Source: Paenibacillus sp. FSL H3-0469
Lineage (GTDB): Bacteria; Bacillota; Bacilli; Paenibacillales; Paenibacillaceae
DNA: 64,000 bases
Assembly: GCF_038051945.1 (NCBI RefSeq)
Contig: NZ_CP150302.1
Span: 3,782,001-3,846,000 of the forward strand
Direction: 5' to 3'
Part shown: piece after piece, positions 45,306-53,641 of the stretch
How the letters are laid out: each line of letters begins with the position of its first letter
How positions within the stretch are numbered: the stretch's first letter is position 1
Program-made: the position numbers and the translations under genes
Notes under the pieces: generated by a model
Told to the model about the DNA's origin: nothing
The model's database searches: none
Seen by the model: only the letters and a program-made list of their open reading frames with translations

Positions 45306-45730
45306 TCTTTTGTTCATCCTCCTGTGAGTTTGATGGGCATAGGCTTCACTGCATGACTTCTTACCAAAAGATCTTTCGGAAGCATACGCCTAAGCAATAA
45401 TGAGAGTGCAGACTAGGCAACAAAAAAAGCCCAACGGTTTCTATTACCCATAATTTGGAGGATGATAACATTTTTCTGTAACTAATTTTTACAAAGTGTC
45501 CAATTTCGGACTCTTTTCGACCAGCAAAGCAGGATATTTACAAGAAATATGTAAAATCCCCCCGCGATCTCAAAGACCCTCAACTCCATACACACCTTAT
45601 TCCTAACAGACAGTAATCGTTATTTTAAGCCACAATAAAAAAGACCCGGGGAAGATTCCCTGGGTCTAACGCTAGCGTTGTCTCAATTGCTAACCATCTA
45701 CCATATATGTAGGTCGGCTTCGCCGGATGA
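45306..45730 (-). promoter_or_regulatory. Leader region of the SLH gene and downstream region of csp
   Basis: On the minus strand a possible promoter (TTGTAA-18-TGTTAT, about 45500-45470) would give a transcript leader of roughly 150 bases. The leader holds a T7 run (GGGCTTTTTTTG, about 45425) and a structured segment, TAGGC...CCGAAAGATCTTTTGG...GCCTA, just before the SD. The csp terminator occupies 45635-45668. No gene was seen. Confidence 0.4.
45635..45668 (-). terminator. Terminator of the cold-shock gene
   Basis: On the minus strand AGACCCAGGGAA and TTCCCCGGGTCT pair and are followed by TTTTTTATTG. Confidence 0.92.
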
Positions 45731-45928
45731 TTATAATTTGATGACGTTAGCTGCTTGTGGTCCGCGTGCGCCTTCAACGATATCGAACTCTACGGATTGG
45801 CCTTCATCCAAAGTCTTGAAACCGTCAGTTTGAATCGCGGAAAAGTGTACGAATACGTCGCCACCATCGGAAGTTTCGATAAAACCATAACCTTTTTCTG
45901 CGTTAAACCATTTAACTTTACCTTCCAT
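45731..45928 (-). CDS. Cold-shock protein
   Basis: This is a 65-residue single CSD protein that binds single-stranded RNA or DNA and melts structured messages. Both RNP motifs are present: RNP1 (KGYGFIE) and RNP2 (VFVHF), with the start [20 protein letters not shown]. It is close to CspB/CspD of Bacillus; sequence alone does not decide which. A long 5' leader of about 50 bases and a strong promoter precede it, and a good terminator follows, so it is a single-gene transcript. Confidence 0.96.
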   Translation of the reverse strand: MEGKVKWFNAEKGYGFIETSDGGDVFVHFSAIQTDGFKTLDEGQSVEFDIVEGARGPQAANVIKL

Positions 45929-45981
45929 TGACTAAACATTCCCTTCGTCATCAGATGAACGTGAGTCTTGCTCACAATTCG

Positions 45982-46011
45982 ACTATACCACCGCAGCTTC
46001 TCTATTGTCAA
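45982..46011 (-). promoter_or_regulatory. Cold-shock gene promoter
   Basis: On the minus strand TTGACA (46011-46006), an 18-base spacer and TATAGT (45987-45982) form a near-perfect SigA promoter for the csp gene at 45731-45928. Confidence 0.85.
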
Positions 46012-46093
46012 TTGGAATAGTAAATGATTACTTTCAATAATTTACCAGGGTGCAATCGGCATCAGAAATGGATAGAATTCGGTAATATAAGTT

Positions 46094-46137
46094 ACAAAAA
46101 AAGGAGCAGACGCTTGTAAATACCCGCCTGCTCCCCG
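46094..46137 (-). terminator. Terminator of the flagellin-fliDST region
   Basis: On the minus strand GGAGCAGGCG and CGTCTGCTCC pair around TATTTACAA and are followed by TTTTTTTG. It ends the transcript that includes fliT. Confidence 0.9.
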
Positions 46138-46180
46138 ACTGAAACAGGGAAATTTATTATTTTTTCTATTAATTTTTCTG

Positions 46181-46516
46181 TTATTTTTTCCGGTCCATCA
46201 GGAAGCTGTCCGGGGTATAAGCCGTCTCGTAGGCATTGCGCTGGATTTTGGCTTGGCCGCGCTTCTGGAGGAAGTCTTGGGCTTCCTGGCGAAGGGCGTT
46301 CATCCGGTCCAGCAATTCATTATCATGTGACAAAATCCGATGAATTTCCTGCTTTTGTGCAGGAGTGGATGGACATAATTCGACCTCTTGTGTGATGGAA
46401 TCGACAAGCTTCTGCCGCTCCTCTACAAAGTCTTCAAGCTCTTCATAGGTTGCTTCTTGAAGCCTGTCCATCATCGCTTGGGTCAGCAGATCCAAGTTAC
46501 GGATAAGCTCATCCAT
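46181..46516 (-). CDS. fliT: FliT-like flagellar chaperone
   Basis: This 111-residue, largely helical protein follows fliS and overlaps it by 8 bases, the position of fliT in Bacillus. FliT escorts the cap protein FliD to the export gate. Sequence similarity between FliT proteins is low; here the evidence is size, predicted helices (LIRNLDLLTQAMMDRLQEAT, YEELEDFVEERQKLVDSI) and location. A longer frame reaches 46591 inside fliS, but the ATG at 46516 starts MDELIRNLDLL and gives the expected length. The SD is poor, so coupling to fliS is likely. Confidence 0.75.
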   Translation of the reverse strand: MDELIRNLDLLTQAMMDRLQEATYEELEDFVEERQKLVDSITQEVELCPSTPAQKQEIHRILSHDNELLDRMNALRQEAQDFLQKRGQAKIQRNAYETAYTPDSFLMDRKK

Positions 46517-46910
46517 TCGCAATCTCAGTCTGACTAGCCGCCAGCTTAGAGGCCTGAAGCCAAGTCTCTCTGAGGTCGGTAAGATAGCCAATAGCTTCTT
46601 CGGCCTTCTCCGGGTTCTTCTGGATGTTCGCCTGAATTAACAGGGAGTTCGTATATTCATAAAGGGAGTATAGCCCCTTCGAGACTTCAATAGAGTGGTC
46701 CAGTGTACTCATCAACTCACTGATGATGGTCTGAGCCTTGCCAAAATTCAAATTGGACTTCTCCAAGTCCTGCTTATTCAACCCGTCAACGGCAGTCTTC
46801 ACAAAGCGAATGGCCCCATCATACAGCATAATCACGAGTTGCGCAGGTGTTGAAGTCTGGACAGAAGACTGGCGGTATTTATCATAAGGAGATTTAATCA
46901 AATTGGTCAC
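46509..46910 (-). CDS. fliS: Flagellin export chaperone FliS
   Basis: FliS binds the C-terminal D0 region of flagellin and delivers it for export; in Bacillus it also joins the FliW-CsrA circuit by freeing FliW. The 133-residue four-helix protein has the family start KSPYDKYRQSSVQTSTPAQL and VIMLYDGAIRFVKTAVDGL. It lies 20 bases after fliD and overlaps fliT. Confidence 0.94.
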   Translation of the reverse strand: MTNLIKSPYDKYRQSSVQTSTPAQLVIMLYDGAIRFVKTAVDGLNKQDLEKSNLNFGKAQTIISELMSTLDHSIEVSKGLYSLYEYTNSLLIQANIQKNPEKAEEAIGYLTDLRETWLQASKLAASQTEIANG

Positions 46911-46929
46911 CCTCTATTGTGAAATATTC

Positions 46930-48816
46930 TTATTTGCCGGTGGAGAAAAGGCTGGAAGATTGGGATTGCAGCTTAGCCATAGCCGTTTCCATTGCTGTGA
47001 ATTGTTTATAATAGCGCGTCTCCCAATTATTTAAATTAGTTGTCATCAAGGCAATACGGCTGTTGTACTCTTTCATCTTTTTACCCATGATACTCTCTTC
47101 TTTGAAACTGCTCGAGAGATCAGTAGAGTACCTATTGGTTCCAGCCCTATCAGAAATTTGCTGAATAGCGTTGGTAATTTTGTCTGTGAGCTTATCGAAG
47201 ATTCCCTCTTTGGGAAGGTTAGCGGGCCCATGGAAAATATCCAGCGCAAGCTGAGGGTTAGTACTAAGGGCGGTCTTGAGCTTGAATTCATCTTTGATAA
47301 TCAACTTGCCATTCTCAGAGTAACTTCCTGTAGTTATCCCCAGCTCACTTAACGGGCCCAACTTGTTAGAAATCACCAAGCGCATTTCAGACAATACGTT
47401 GCTAATAATATCATTATTTTTAAATAATCCACTTCTAGCCTTTTCAGTCCAGGCTTTAACCTCTTCGTCTTTCATGTCCTTCTTCTGTTCATCTGTCAAA
47501 GGTTTGAAGTCACGATATAACACCTCATCCACTTTGGCATTCAGTGTTTTAATCAGATTATTATAATCATCTACAAAGCCTTTAATAGATTCAAGCGCTT
47601 TATCAGGGTCACTCTGTGTCTTTATCACAGTAGGAGTACCATTGGTTAACCCCTGCAACGTAAGCTCAACCCCATTGATGGTGTAAGTATTGCTGGTTAC
47701 GTTAGTCATTACAACGTTATTAATCTTAACCTGGGCGTTATCACCACTAGTGACTTTGTAAGTATTAGGATCTGCGCTAAGTGGAGTTGTACCATTAAAC
47801 AGCTTCAGCAAATCAAAAGCATCTCCACCCAATTTAACCTCCGCCCCCGAATTACCAGTTAACGTCAACTTACCTCCCGTAAAATCAGCAGTCACGTTCG
47901 CTGCCGTTCTTGAGTTAATCTCATCTACCATACTTTGGATGGTCGCCGAGCCATTGAATACAAAACTCTCATTATTTACAGTGAATTTATATTTAAGACC
48001 ACTGGCTATATCTTCTGTAGTTCCATCTAGTTGTGTCTGTAGGTTAGATAGCGTCTTCATGGGATCGGTTAGTACCGTCCCCACGGTAGTTACCGAAGTT
48101 ACTGCGCTACGGGGAGCAAATAACGACAGCAAAGAATCTTTTCCTGCTGGAGTATCTATTGTTAGTGGTACATCCGTCCCATCCAACTGTTTGCCGCTAG
48201 TCTTGGAAGCAATGGACAGCTTACCAGTAATCTGATCAAAGCTGGCAATTGCATTGGCCTTTGCATTATTGTTAATAGTAGCAATTACAGTCGAAATTGA
48301 AGTAAGTCCATTAAACAGAGAATTACCATCCTTATCCGTAAAAGTCTCTCCATTAATGGTGATGAATAATCCTTTCTTCATATAATCGTCTTGACTCTTA
48401 GGGGAAAGTTTCGAAAATTCTACCCCCTCCAACTGTGACAATGAAGTTGAACCTGTCAAACCTTGTCCCAAGCCATTCTTCATCTCCAACGTTGTTCGAG
48501 TAGCTAATTGGGTTACTTCGACGCTCATATCAATATTATTCGCCGTGGCAGTAGCTACTGCCTTAACAGCATCCGTGTTTCCTGAGGTAACGGCCTTATT
48601 CGCATTGAGGGCAGAACTTGTCCCATACTTAATCGCCAGTTTGTTTGCACTAAAATCATATAGGGAAGCACTGAATTCACGATAACCTTCCCGTCTCCAT
48701 TGCAACAATTGTTTGTCCTGGTTAAGCTTGTCTAGCGGCACGCGTTTGGCAGCCATCATACTCTTAACCATACTATCGATATCCATACCTGAGAATCCAT
48801 TGACCCGAGTAACCAA
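46930..48816 (-). CDS. fliD: Flagellar filament cap protein FliD (HAP2)
   Basis: FliD caps the growing filament and folds flagellin subunits. The N-terminus VTRVNGFSGMDIDSMVKSMM with AAKRVPLDKLNQDKQLLQWR is the conserved FliD_N. The C-terminal FliD_C runs from about 400 to the end and includes SDRAGTNRYSTDLSSSFKEE and YNSRIALMTTNLNNWETRYY. The middle part is large and variable, making 628 residues against about 500 in B. subtilis. The start is TTG, placed seven bases from GGGAGGTG. The gene is visibly lower in G+C than arg or sec genes. Confidence 0.95.
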   Translation of the reverse strand: MVTRVNGFSGMDIDSMVKSMMAAKRVPLDKLNQDKQLLQWRREGYREFSASLYDFSANKLAIKYGTSSALNANKAVTSGNTDAVKAVATATANNIDMSVEVTQLATRTTLEMKNGLGQGLTGSTSLSQLEGVEFSKLSPKSQDDYMKKGLFITINGETFTDKDGNSLFNGLTSISTVIATINNNAKANAIASFDQITGKLSIASKTSGKQLDGTDVPLTIDTPAGKDSLLSLFAPRSAVTSVTTVGTVLTDPMKTLSNLQTQLDGTTEDIASGLKYKFTVNNESFVFNGSATIQSMVDEINSRTAANVTADFTGGKLTLTGNSGAEVKLGGDAFDLLKLFNGTTPLSADPNTYKVTSGDNAQVKINNVVMTNVTSNTYTINGVELTLQGLTNGTPTVIKTQSDPDKALESIKGFVDDYNNLIKTLNAKVDEVLYRDFKPLTDEQKKDMKDEEVKAWTEKARSGLFKNNDIISNVLSEMRLVISNKLGPLSELGITTGSYSENGKLIIKDEFKLKTALSTNPQLALDIFHGPANLPKEGIFDKLTDKITNAIQQISDRAGTNRYSTDLSSSFKEESIMGKKMKEYNSRIALMTTNLNNWETRYYKQFTAMETAMAKLQSQSSSLFSTGK

Positions 48817-48833
48817 AACAGCACCTCCCTCTA

Positions 48834-49226
48834 TTAAATCTTCTCGTCTATAAGAATACCAGCAAGTTCCATCATATTCGCCACCAAATCGAGCGTCTTC
48901 TCTCGGGGAACTTCACGAATTAACTCACCGGTATCTTTGTTAAGGACCTTCACCATAATGTCATGTGTCTTCTCGTGGATGCTGATCTCCAGCGTGGTCT
49001 GGGGGCCTTGCAATGATTTCACTGCCCGTTCTATGGTGCGGATTAACTGTTCCTCACCTACTGACACACTCGCTCCCTGTTTCTCCTTCAGGCTCATATC
49101 CCTAACATCCCGGATGACCGATGCTTGATCTACAGGCACTGCTGAAATACTACTGGATGGTACTGCCTCTGGCTTACCCTGTCCACTTGCTGTCGTACTA
49201 GCAGTTAGCGAAAACTGTACATTCAT
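48834..49226 (-). CDS. flaG: FlaG-family flagellar protein
   Basis: FlaG proteins lie next to fliD and influence filament length; their mechanism is not clear. The conserved C-terminal domain is visible: TTLEISIHEKTHDIMVKVLN, KDTGELIREVPREKTLDLVA, NMMELAGILIDEKI. The first 60 residues are polar and disordered-looking. The 130-residue length is typical. It matches B. subtilis yvyC, which sits between hag and fliD. Confidence 0.92.
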   Translation of the reverse strand: MNVQFSLTASTTASGQGKPEAVPSSSISAVPVDQASVIRDVRDMSLKEKQGASVSVGEEQLIRTIERAVKSLQGPQTTLEISIHEKTHDIMVKVLNKDTGELIREVPREKTLDLVANMMELAGILIDEKI

Positions 49227-49310
49227 TAACCCCGACCTCCACCAACACTCATTTTATACTTTATATATCGGTTAGTTTGAGGGATAATTTAGGATTTTGT
49301 TGCAGTCAAG

Positions 49311-49348
49311 CAAAAATAAAAAGGCCCCGAGGGGTTCCCCGGAGCCTA
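49311..49348 (-). terminator. Flagellin gene terminator
   Basis: On the minus strand AGGCTCCGGGGAACC and CCTCGGGGCCT pair and are followed by TTTTTATTTTT. It lies about 20 bases past the flagellin stop. Confidence 0.92.
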
Positions 49349-49366
49349 AGGTGAAGCGAATATAAA

Positions 49367-51100
49367 TTAACGAAGCAATTGCAGAACGCCTTGTGGCTGT
49401 TGGTTAGCCTGAGCCAACATAGCTTGAGCAGCCTGTGCAAGGATGTTGTTCTTAGTTTGTTGCATCATTTCTTTAGCCATGTCAACGTCACGGATACGGG
49501 ATTCAGCAGCTGTCAGGTTCTCAGAAGCTGTTCCCAAGTTGTTGATCGTGTGCTCCAGACGGTTTTGAACAGCACCCAGTTTAGCGCGTTCGCTAGAAAC
49601 GGTGGAAGTAGCTTTATCCAGAACGGCGATAGCTTTGGAAGCATCTTCTCTAGTAGAGATGTTCAGAGCTGCTTCCGATTTAACGTCGTTTGTACCGTTA
49701 GTAACACTGTTTGTCTTAGTGAAACCAGCTTGTCCGGCATTACCAGTGATACCCAGAGCGCCAGCACGCATGTCATTAACAGTCAGGGACATGGATTGAC
49801 CTGTGTTAGCACCAATTTGGAATTTAGTGGAGAATCCTACGCCTTGAGCGCCTGCGCCTACTACTTGTTCGACGTTCTTCACTGCACCAAGATCAGCTGT
49901 TGCAACTCCAATAGCCGTTAGCGGAGAATTTGTGCCTTCAGTAAGTTTAAGATCTTTTCCAGTCTCAGAAATAAATTGAATGTTATTGTCTTTGGACAAA
50001 GAAGCCGTTACCTTGCTGTCCAAACCAGCTTTTTGCAATGCTGCATTCAAGTCTTTAACCAGATCGTCCATTGCTGCTTTTGCAATATTGGTATCAGTGT
50101 TTCCTGTATCATAAGTCTTAGCAGTGTCTCCAAGACTTACATCAACAGCACTTTCTGTTCCAACGGTAATTTTGAAAGTAGAGTTTGCAGCGATTGTATT
50201 TCCGGCAGCAGTAGCACCTAGAGCATTACTTCCTTGAAGACCTGCACGTTCAACTGTTGATGGTGTTCCTTTACCGATTGATTGAACATCATCAGTTGTA
50301 TCAAAGCCCAGTTTCGCAGCTTCAGCAGCAGTACCAGAGATTTTAACTCCGCTTGATGTACCCGTAGACTTAGCTGTAAATTCAATAGCAGCACCATTGA
50401 CTTTAATGTCTACCAAATCAGAAAGTTTAACACCGCCAGATGTGAGTGCACCCAACTTGTCCTTAAGTTCTGCAGCTTGTTCATCAGCTGTAGAAGCAGC
50501 TACAGCTGGTGGGCCAACGACAGCAGCATGCCCAACATTAATTGCACCTACATCAAAGGTTTGACCGTCTACTGTCAACTTAACACCAGAAGCAATGGAC
50601 AAGGCACCGGTACTAGTAAGTGCATCACCAGTGATTTTTGCACTTGTAGCTTGAGTTAGCTTGCCGCTCTCACCGGAAGAAATACCACCATTCAGCAATT
50701 TCTGAGTATTAAACTCAGTAGTGTTACCGATACGGTTGATTTCGGAAGTCAGCTGGTTCATTTCGTCTTGCAGAGCGCCACGGTCAGTATCTGTGTTCGT
50801 ACCATTCGCGGATTGGTTGGAGATTTCGCGCATACGTTGCAGAATGCTGTGGGTTTCGTTCAACGCGCCTTCAGCTGTCTGAATCAAGGAGATACCGTCT
50901 TGAGCATTACGGGAAGCCTGATCCAAACCGCGGATCTGACCGCGCATTTTTTCGGAGATTGCCAGACCAGCTGCGTCATCACCTGCACGGTTGATGCGAA
51001 GACCGGAAGACAGCTTTTCAATATTTTTGTTTGTTGCAGCAGTATTAGCAGACAGTTGGCGGTGAGTATTCAGCGCCGCGATATTGTGGTTAATAATCAT
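49367..51100 (-). CDS. hag: Flagellin
   Basis: This is the filament subunit. Conserved D0/D1 ends are intact: MIINHNIAALNTHRQLSANT and GDDAAGLAISEKMRGQIRGL at the N-terminus, ENLTAAESRIRDVDMAKEMM and AMLAQANQQPQGVLQLLR at the C-terminus. About 270 extra residues in the centre form variable surface domains, so the 577-residue chain is nearly twice B. subtilis Hag (304). The frame is open to 51160, but GGGAGGAAATATCAA sets the ATG at 51100. That SD contains GGA triplets of the kind CsrA binds. It follows fliW-csrA, and a sigma-D-like promoter lies upstream. Confidence 0.97.
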   Translation of the reverse strand: MIINHNIAALNTHRQLSANTAATNKNIEKLSSGLRINRAGDDAAGLAISEKMRGQIRGLDQASRNAQDGISLIQTAEGALNETHSILQRMREISNQSANGTNTDTDRGALQDEMNQLTSEINRIGNTTEFNTQKLLNGGISSGESGKLTQATSAKITGDALTSTGALSIASGVKLTVDGQTFDVGAINVGHAAVVGPPAVAASTADEQAAELKDKLGALTSGGVKLSDLVDIKVNGAAIEFTAKSTGTSSGVKISGTAAEAAKLGFDTTDDVQSIGKGTPSTVERAGLQGSNALGATAAGNTIAANSTFKITVGTESAVDVSLGDTAKTYDTGNTDTNIAKAAMDDLVKDLNAALQKAGLDSKVTASLSKDNNIQFISETGKDLKLTEGTNSPLTAIGVATADLGAVKNVEQVVGAGAQGVGFSTKFQIGANTGQSMSLTVNDMRAGALGITGNAGQAGFTKTNSVTNGTNDVKSEAALNISTREDASKAIAVLDKATSTVSSERAKLGAVQNRLEHTINNLGTASENLTAAESRIRDVDMAKEMMQQTKNNILAQAAQAMLAQANQQPQGVLQLLR

Positions 51101-51198
51101 TTGATATTTCCTCCCTGAAATTAAGTTAGTTCCACATCCATGTGGTAAGCACTGAACCATTAAGGTCGGCCGCCCTGCCGGCTCAATGCCTAATACAT

Positions 51199-51226
51199 AT
51201 ATCGACGGCTTGGCCCTAACTGTTTA
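51199..51226 (-). promoter_or_regulatory. Sigma-D-like flagellin promoter
   Basis: On the minus strand TAAA (51226-51223), 16 bases and GTCGATAT (51206-51199) resemble the sigma-D pattern TAAA-N15-GCCGATAT. It would give a leader of roughly 90 bases before the flagellin ATG. Confidence 0.65.
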
Positions 51227-51287
51227 GAGCTTTTTTTCTTTTTCTAATATTTTTTTTGATTTTCCCTATGATCATAAAAAACGATCA

Positions 51288-51326
51288 CAAAGAAACCCGA
51301 GCCACATTAGCGGACTCAGGTTCATA
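51288..51326 (-). terminator. Terminator after csrA
   Basis: On the minus strand AACCTGAGTCCGC and GGCTCGGGTT pair around TAATGT, followed by TCTTTGTGATCGTTTTTT. It separates fliW-csrA from flagellin. Confidence 0.75.
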
Positions 51327-51359
51327 TAATATATCTTTTATTTCCCTAAAGAGACTACC

Positions 51360-51596
51360 TTAAGAGTTCAATCCGCGAAGACGGTGTATCAAGGCATTCA
51401 AGTCTGCTGGTTGAGGAGCTACCGACTCACGGTTCGATTCCTGTATCGATAAGTAGACCTCTTTGCGGAAGATATCCACATGCTTAGGTGCAGAAATTCC
51501 TACTTTTACGGTGTCGCCGTCTACACTCAGAATCGTGAGTTCAATCTGATCCTGGATGACGATCGTCTCCCCTTTTTTGCGGGACAGTACGAGCAT
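51360..51596 (-). CDS. csrA: Carbon storage regulator / translational repressor CsrA
   Basis: CsrA binds GGA motifs in message leaders and, in Bacillus, represses flagellin translation until FliW titrates it. The 78-residue chain starts [20 protein letters not shown] and contains [17 protein letters not shown], with the RNA-binding strands intact. A longer frame reaches 51617, but the family start is at 51596, just past the fliW stop, with a GGATGGGGG SD inside the end of fliW. The extra C-terminal tail ([17 protein letters not shown]) is longer than in E. coli (61 residues). Confidence 0.96.
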   Translation of the reverse strand: MLVLSRKKGETIVIQDQIELTILSVDGDTVKVGISAPKHVDIFRKEVYLSIQESNRESVAPQPADLNALIHRLRGLNS

Positions 51597-51597
51597 A

Positions 51598-52053
51598 TTA
51601 ACCCCCATCCTTTCCATCAGCCACTAACTGCTCTTGCAGCAGACTGTGCTTCGTATGATATGAGGTGCGGTGTATTATAATCTGCTTCCCGGTCAATCCA
51701 CTGGGATTGAAGATAATGGGTGCTAACAAATTAATGGTCGAAGCTTCTACTTGTTCCTTCAGAGTAACAATACAGCGGACAACCACGTCAGACTCGATCC
51801 CGAGTTCTTCTGCTTCATCATCCGGAAGTTCAAATTCATAAGAAGGATAGAATGTAAAAGGATCAGCAAGCAAAAACGAATGGCCTCGCTCCTTAACGGA
51901 CTGCAGTACCCAAAACGGGGACTCTTCCAAAGCCACAAGCGCAAAGTCTGCTTCATCATCAAACCCTGGGATTCCTTTGGCGAAATGGAATATCTGATCC
52001 TCCCTAACTTCAAGTGTACCCATGGATAGCGTTTCTATAATCAAGTTATTCAC
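51598..52053 (-). CDS. fliW: Flagellar assembly factor FliW
   Basis: FliW binds CsrA and flagellin alternately and so couples flagellin synthesis to its export. The 151 residues show the FliW core: [60 protein letters not shown] and [20 protein letters not shown]. It abuts csrA, giving a two-gene cassette with its own terminator. A hairpin separates it from yviE upstream. Confidence 0.96.
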   Translation of the reverse strand: MNNLIIETLSMGTLEVREDQIFHFAKGIPGFDDEADFALVALEESPFWVLQSVKERGHSFLLADPFTFYPSYEFELPDDEAEELGIESDVVVRCIVTLKEQVEASTINLLAPIIFNPSGLTGKQIIIHRTSYHTKHSLLQEQLVADGKDGG

Positions 52054-52085
52054 TCCTTATCAATCTGACTGTTGTTAGATAACAG

Positions 52086-52122
52086 AAAAGCTATAGAAGT
52101 GCCCAGAGCACATCCATAGCTT
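52086..52122 (-). terminator. Hairpin terminator between yviE and fliW
   Basis: On the minus strand AAGCTATGG and CTATAGCTT pair, with an inner GTGC-TCTGG-GCAC stem, followed by TTCTGTT. It may only attenuate, since fliW follows after 32 bases. Confidence 0.65.
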
Positions 52123-52128
52123 ATTACA

Positions 52129-52692
52129 TTACATTTGAACATTCAATTCCGGCGGAATAAACTGCACGGAAGCATATTGCTGCATATAAATATCAAGCTT
52201 GCCGCGTGTATATTCCGTCTCCGGGCGGTGTCTTTCCACTTGAATATCGACTGTAGCAGGTCTGAAATTAATCTCCGGGGCTCTTGCTTCGTAACGTAAA
52301 TCCACATTATCATATGACGCTGGGCCACAAGGCTCGGGAAAGGAATTCGGCTCGGTATCTGTGCCGACGATCTCGGCAATGCTGTTGCCGGGCTTGAAGA
52401 ACTCCGCCATCCGCGTTCCCTGCTCCACTCTGCGGGCAATGGCCTGAAGATACAACTGCTGAATTCCCGAGTATATTCTACGGTTCATATCCAGCACACT
52501 CCCCCCATTATAAGCGGCGCGTGCCCGTGTCTGGTCAATGATAAGCTCTGGAGATGTGGATTGAATACTTAGCTCACCGGGTGTTGTCGTAATGCTGACG
52601 TCTGCCTTCGGTTGAGTGATAGAGAATGACCCAAGATCCGCATCAATACCGATCCGCGCTGGTGTCTGTCGAATTTGCAAAATAGGCTGCAT
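52129..52692 (-). CDS. yviE: YviE-like protein (DUF6470)
   Basis: This protein of unknown function lies between flgL and fliW, the place of yviE in B. subtilis. The 187 residues include PILQIRQTPARIGIDADLGS, TTPGELSIQSTSPELIID and a long Gln/Arg-rich helix (IYSGIQQLYLQAIARRVEQG), then beta-rich repeats. There is no signal or membrane segment. A TTG at 52698 lies in frame, but the ATG at 52692 is more probable; GGAGGTGG is upstream. A role in flagellar assembly is inferred from position alone. Confidence 0.8.
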   Translation of the reverse strand: MQPILQIRQTPARIGIDADLGSFSITQPKADVSITTTPGELSIQSTSPELIIDQTRARAAYNGGSVLDMNRRIYSGIQQLYLQAIARRVEQGTRMAEFFKPGNSIAEIVGTDTEPNSFPEPCGPASYDNVDLRYEARAPEINFRPATVDIQVERHRPETEYTRGKLDIYMQQYASVQFIPPELNVQM

Positions 52693-52710
52693 CAACAAGA
52701 ACCACCTCCG

Positions 52711-53628
52711 TTATCGGATAAAGTCTACTAGTGTAGTAGAGATAATCTTCGCTCCCACAGACAGCGAGGCATTATAAATATTCTCCTGGATCTTCGACTT
52801 CATGATCAGTCCTTCATAATCAGCGTCCTCTGTCTTAGCCTGGAGATCTGTCAGGTTAATGTTCAGATCGCTTAAACGGTCCTGCATTAATTCTACACGG
52901 TTAGTCTTGGCACCTATCTCTGCGCGAGCCGACAGAATCGTCTCTGTACGGGTATCAAACTTATCAATTTGGCTTGAAATCCCTGTGAGATCACCTGACT
53001 TAAGTGCAGATGAAAGATTATTAATTATTGAGAATAAGTTATCTGAATCTCCAGTATGACCAAACACATCATTACCCGTCATATTGATGGGCATTTGCAC
53101 ACCTTCGCCTACTATATACTGAATCTGACCGGAATCTGTAGTTATTGCTTTGGTAGTATCGTAAGTACCATCAGCGCCCTTGGCAAACTCGTAGGGCTTG
53201 GTAGTATACTGTTCTCCATTAAAAATATACTTTCCGTTAAGCTTACTGTTAGAAATATCTACAAGTTGCTCCTTCAATTGCAGCACTTCTTCATTGATGC
53301 TATCTAAAGCAGATTGCGGATTACTTCCCGTGGAAGCCTTCACGGTAAGCTCTCTCAGACGTTGAACAACATCTCCTGCTTGTCCTAGTATGGTATCATT
53401 ATAATCCAGCCAGGACAGCGCGCTGTCCACGTTCTTCGTGTACTGCTCGTTAGAGGACAGCTCGGCGCGGTAACGGAGGGAATAGGTGATGCCTACCGGG
53501 TCGTCGGAGGGCTTGTTGATTTTGCGGCCGCTGGCCAGCTGGAGCTGGGTGTCGTTCATGGTACGTGCATTGCGGTTCAAATTAAGCAGCAGCTGTGAGC
53601 TCATCATATTGGAGGTGACTCTGATCAT
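52711..53628 (-). CDS. flgL: Flagellar hook-filament junction protein FlgL (HAP3)
   Basis: FlgL joins the hook-side FlgK to flagellin. The N-terminus IRVTSNMMSSQLLLNLNRNA and ASGRKINKPSDDPVGITYSL, and the C-terminal NLTDLQAKTEDADYEGLIMK, are conserved flagellin-like ends. The 305 residues match B. subtilis FlgL (298). AGGAGGAACATACA precedes the ATG. It is 13 bases after flgK and 18 before yviE, clearly in one transcript. Confidence 0.96.
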   Translation of the reverse strand: MIRVTSNMMSSQLLLNLNRNARTMNDTQLQLASGRKINKPSDDPVGITYSLRYRAELSSNEQYTKNVDSALSWLDYNDTILGQAGDVVQRLRELTVKASTGSNPQSALDSINEEVLQLKEQLVDISNSKLNGKYIFNGEQYTTKPYEFAKGADGTYDTTKAITTDSGQIQYIVGEGVQMPINMTGNDVFGHTGDSDNLFSIINNLSSALKSGDLTGISSQIDKFDTRTETILSARAEIGAKTNRVELMQDRLSDLNINLTDLQAKTEDADYEGLIMKSKIQENIYNASLSVGAKIISTTLVDFIR

Positions 53629-53641
53629 TGTATGTTCCTCC

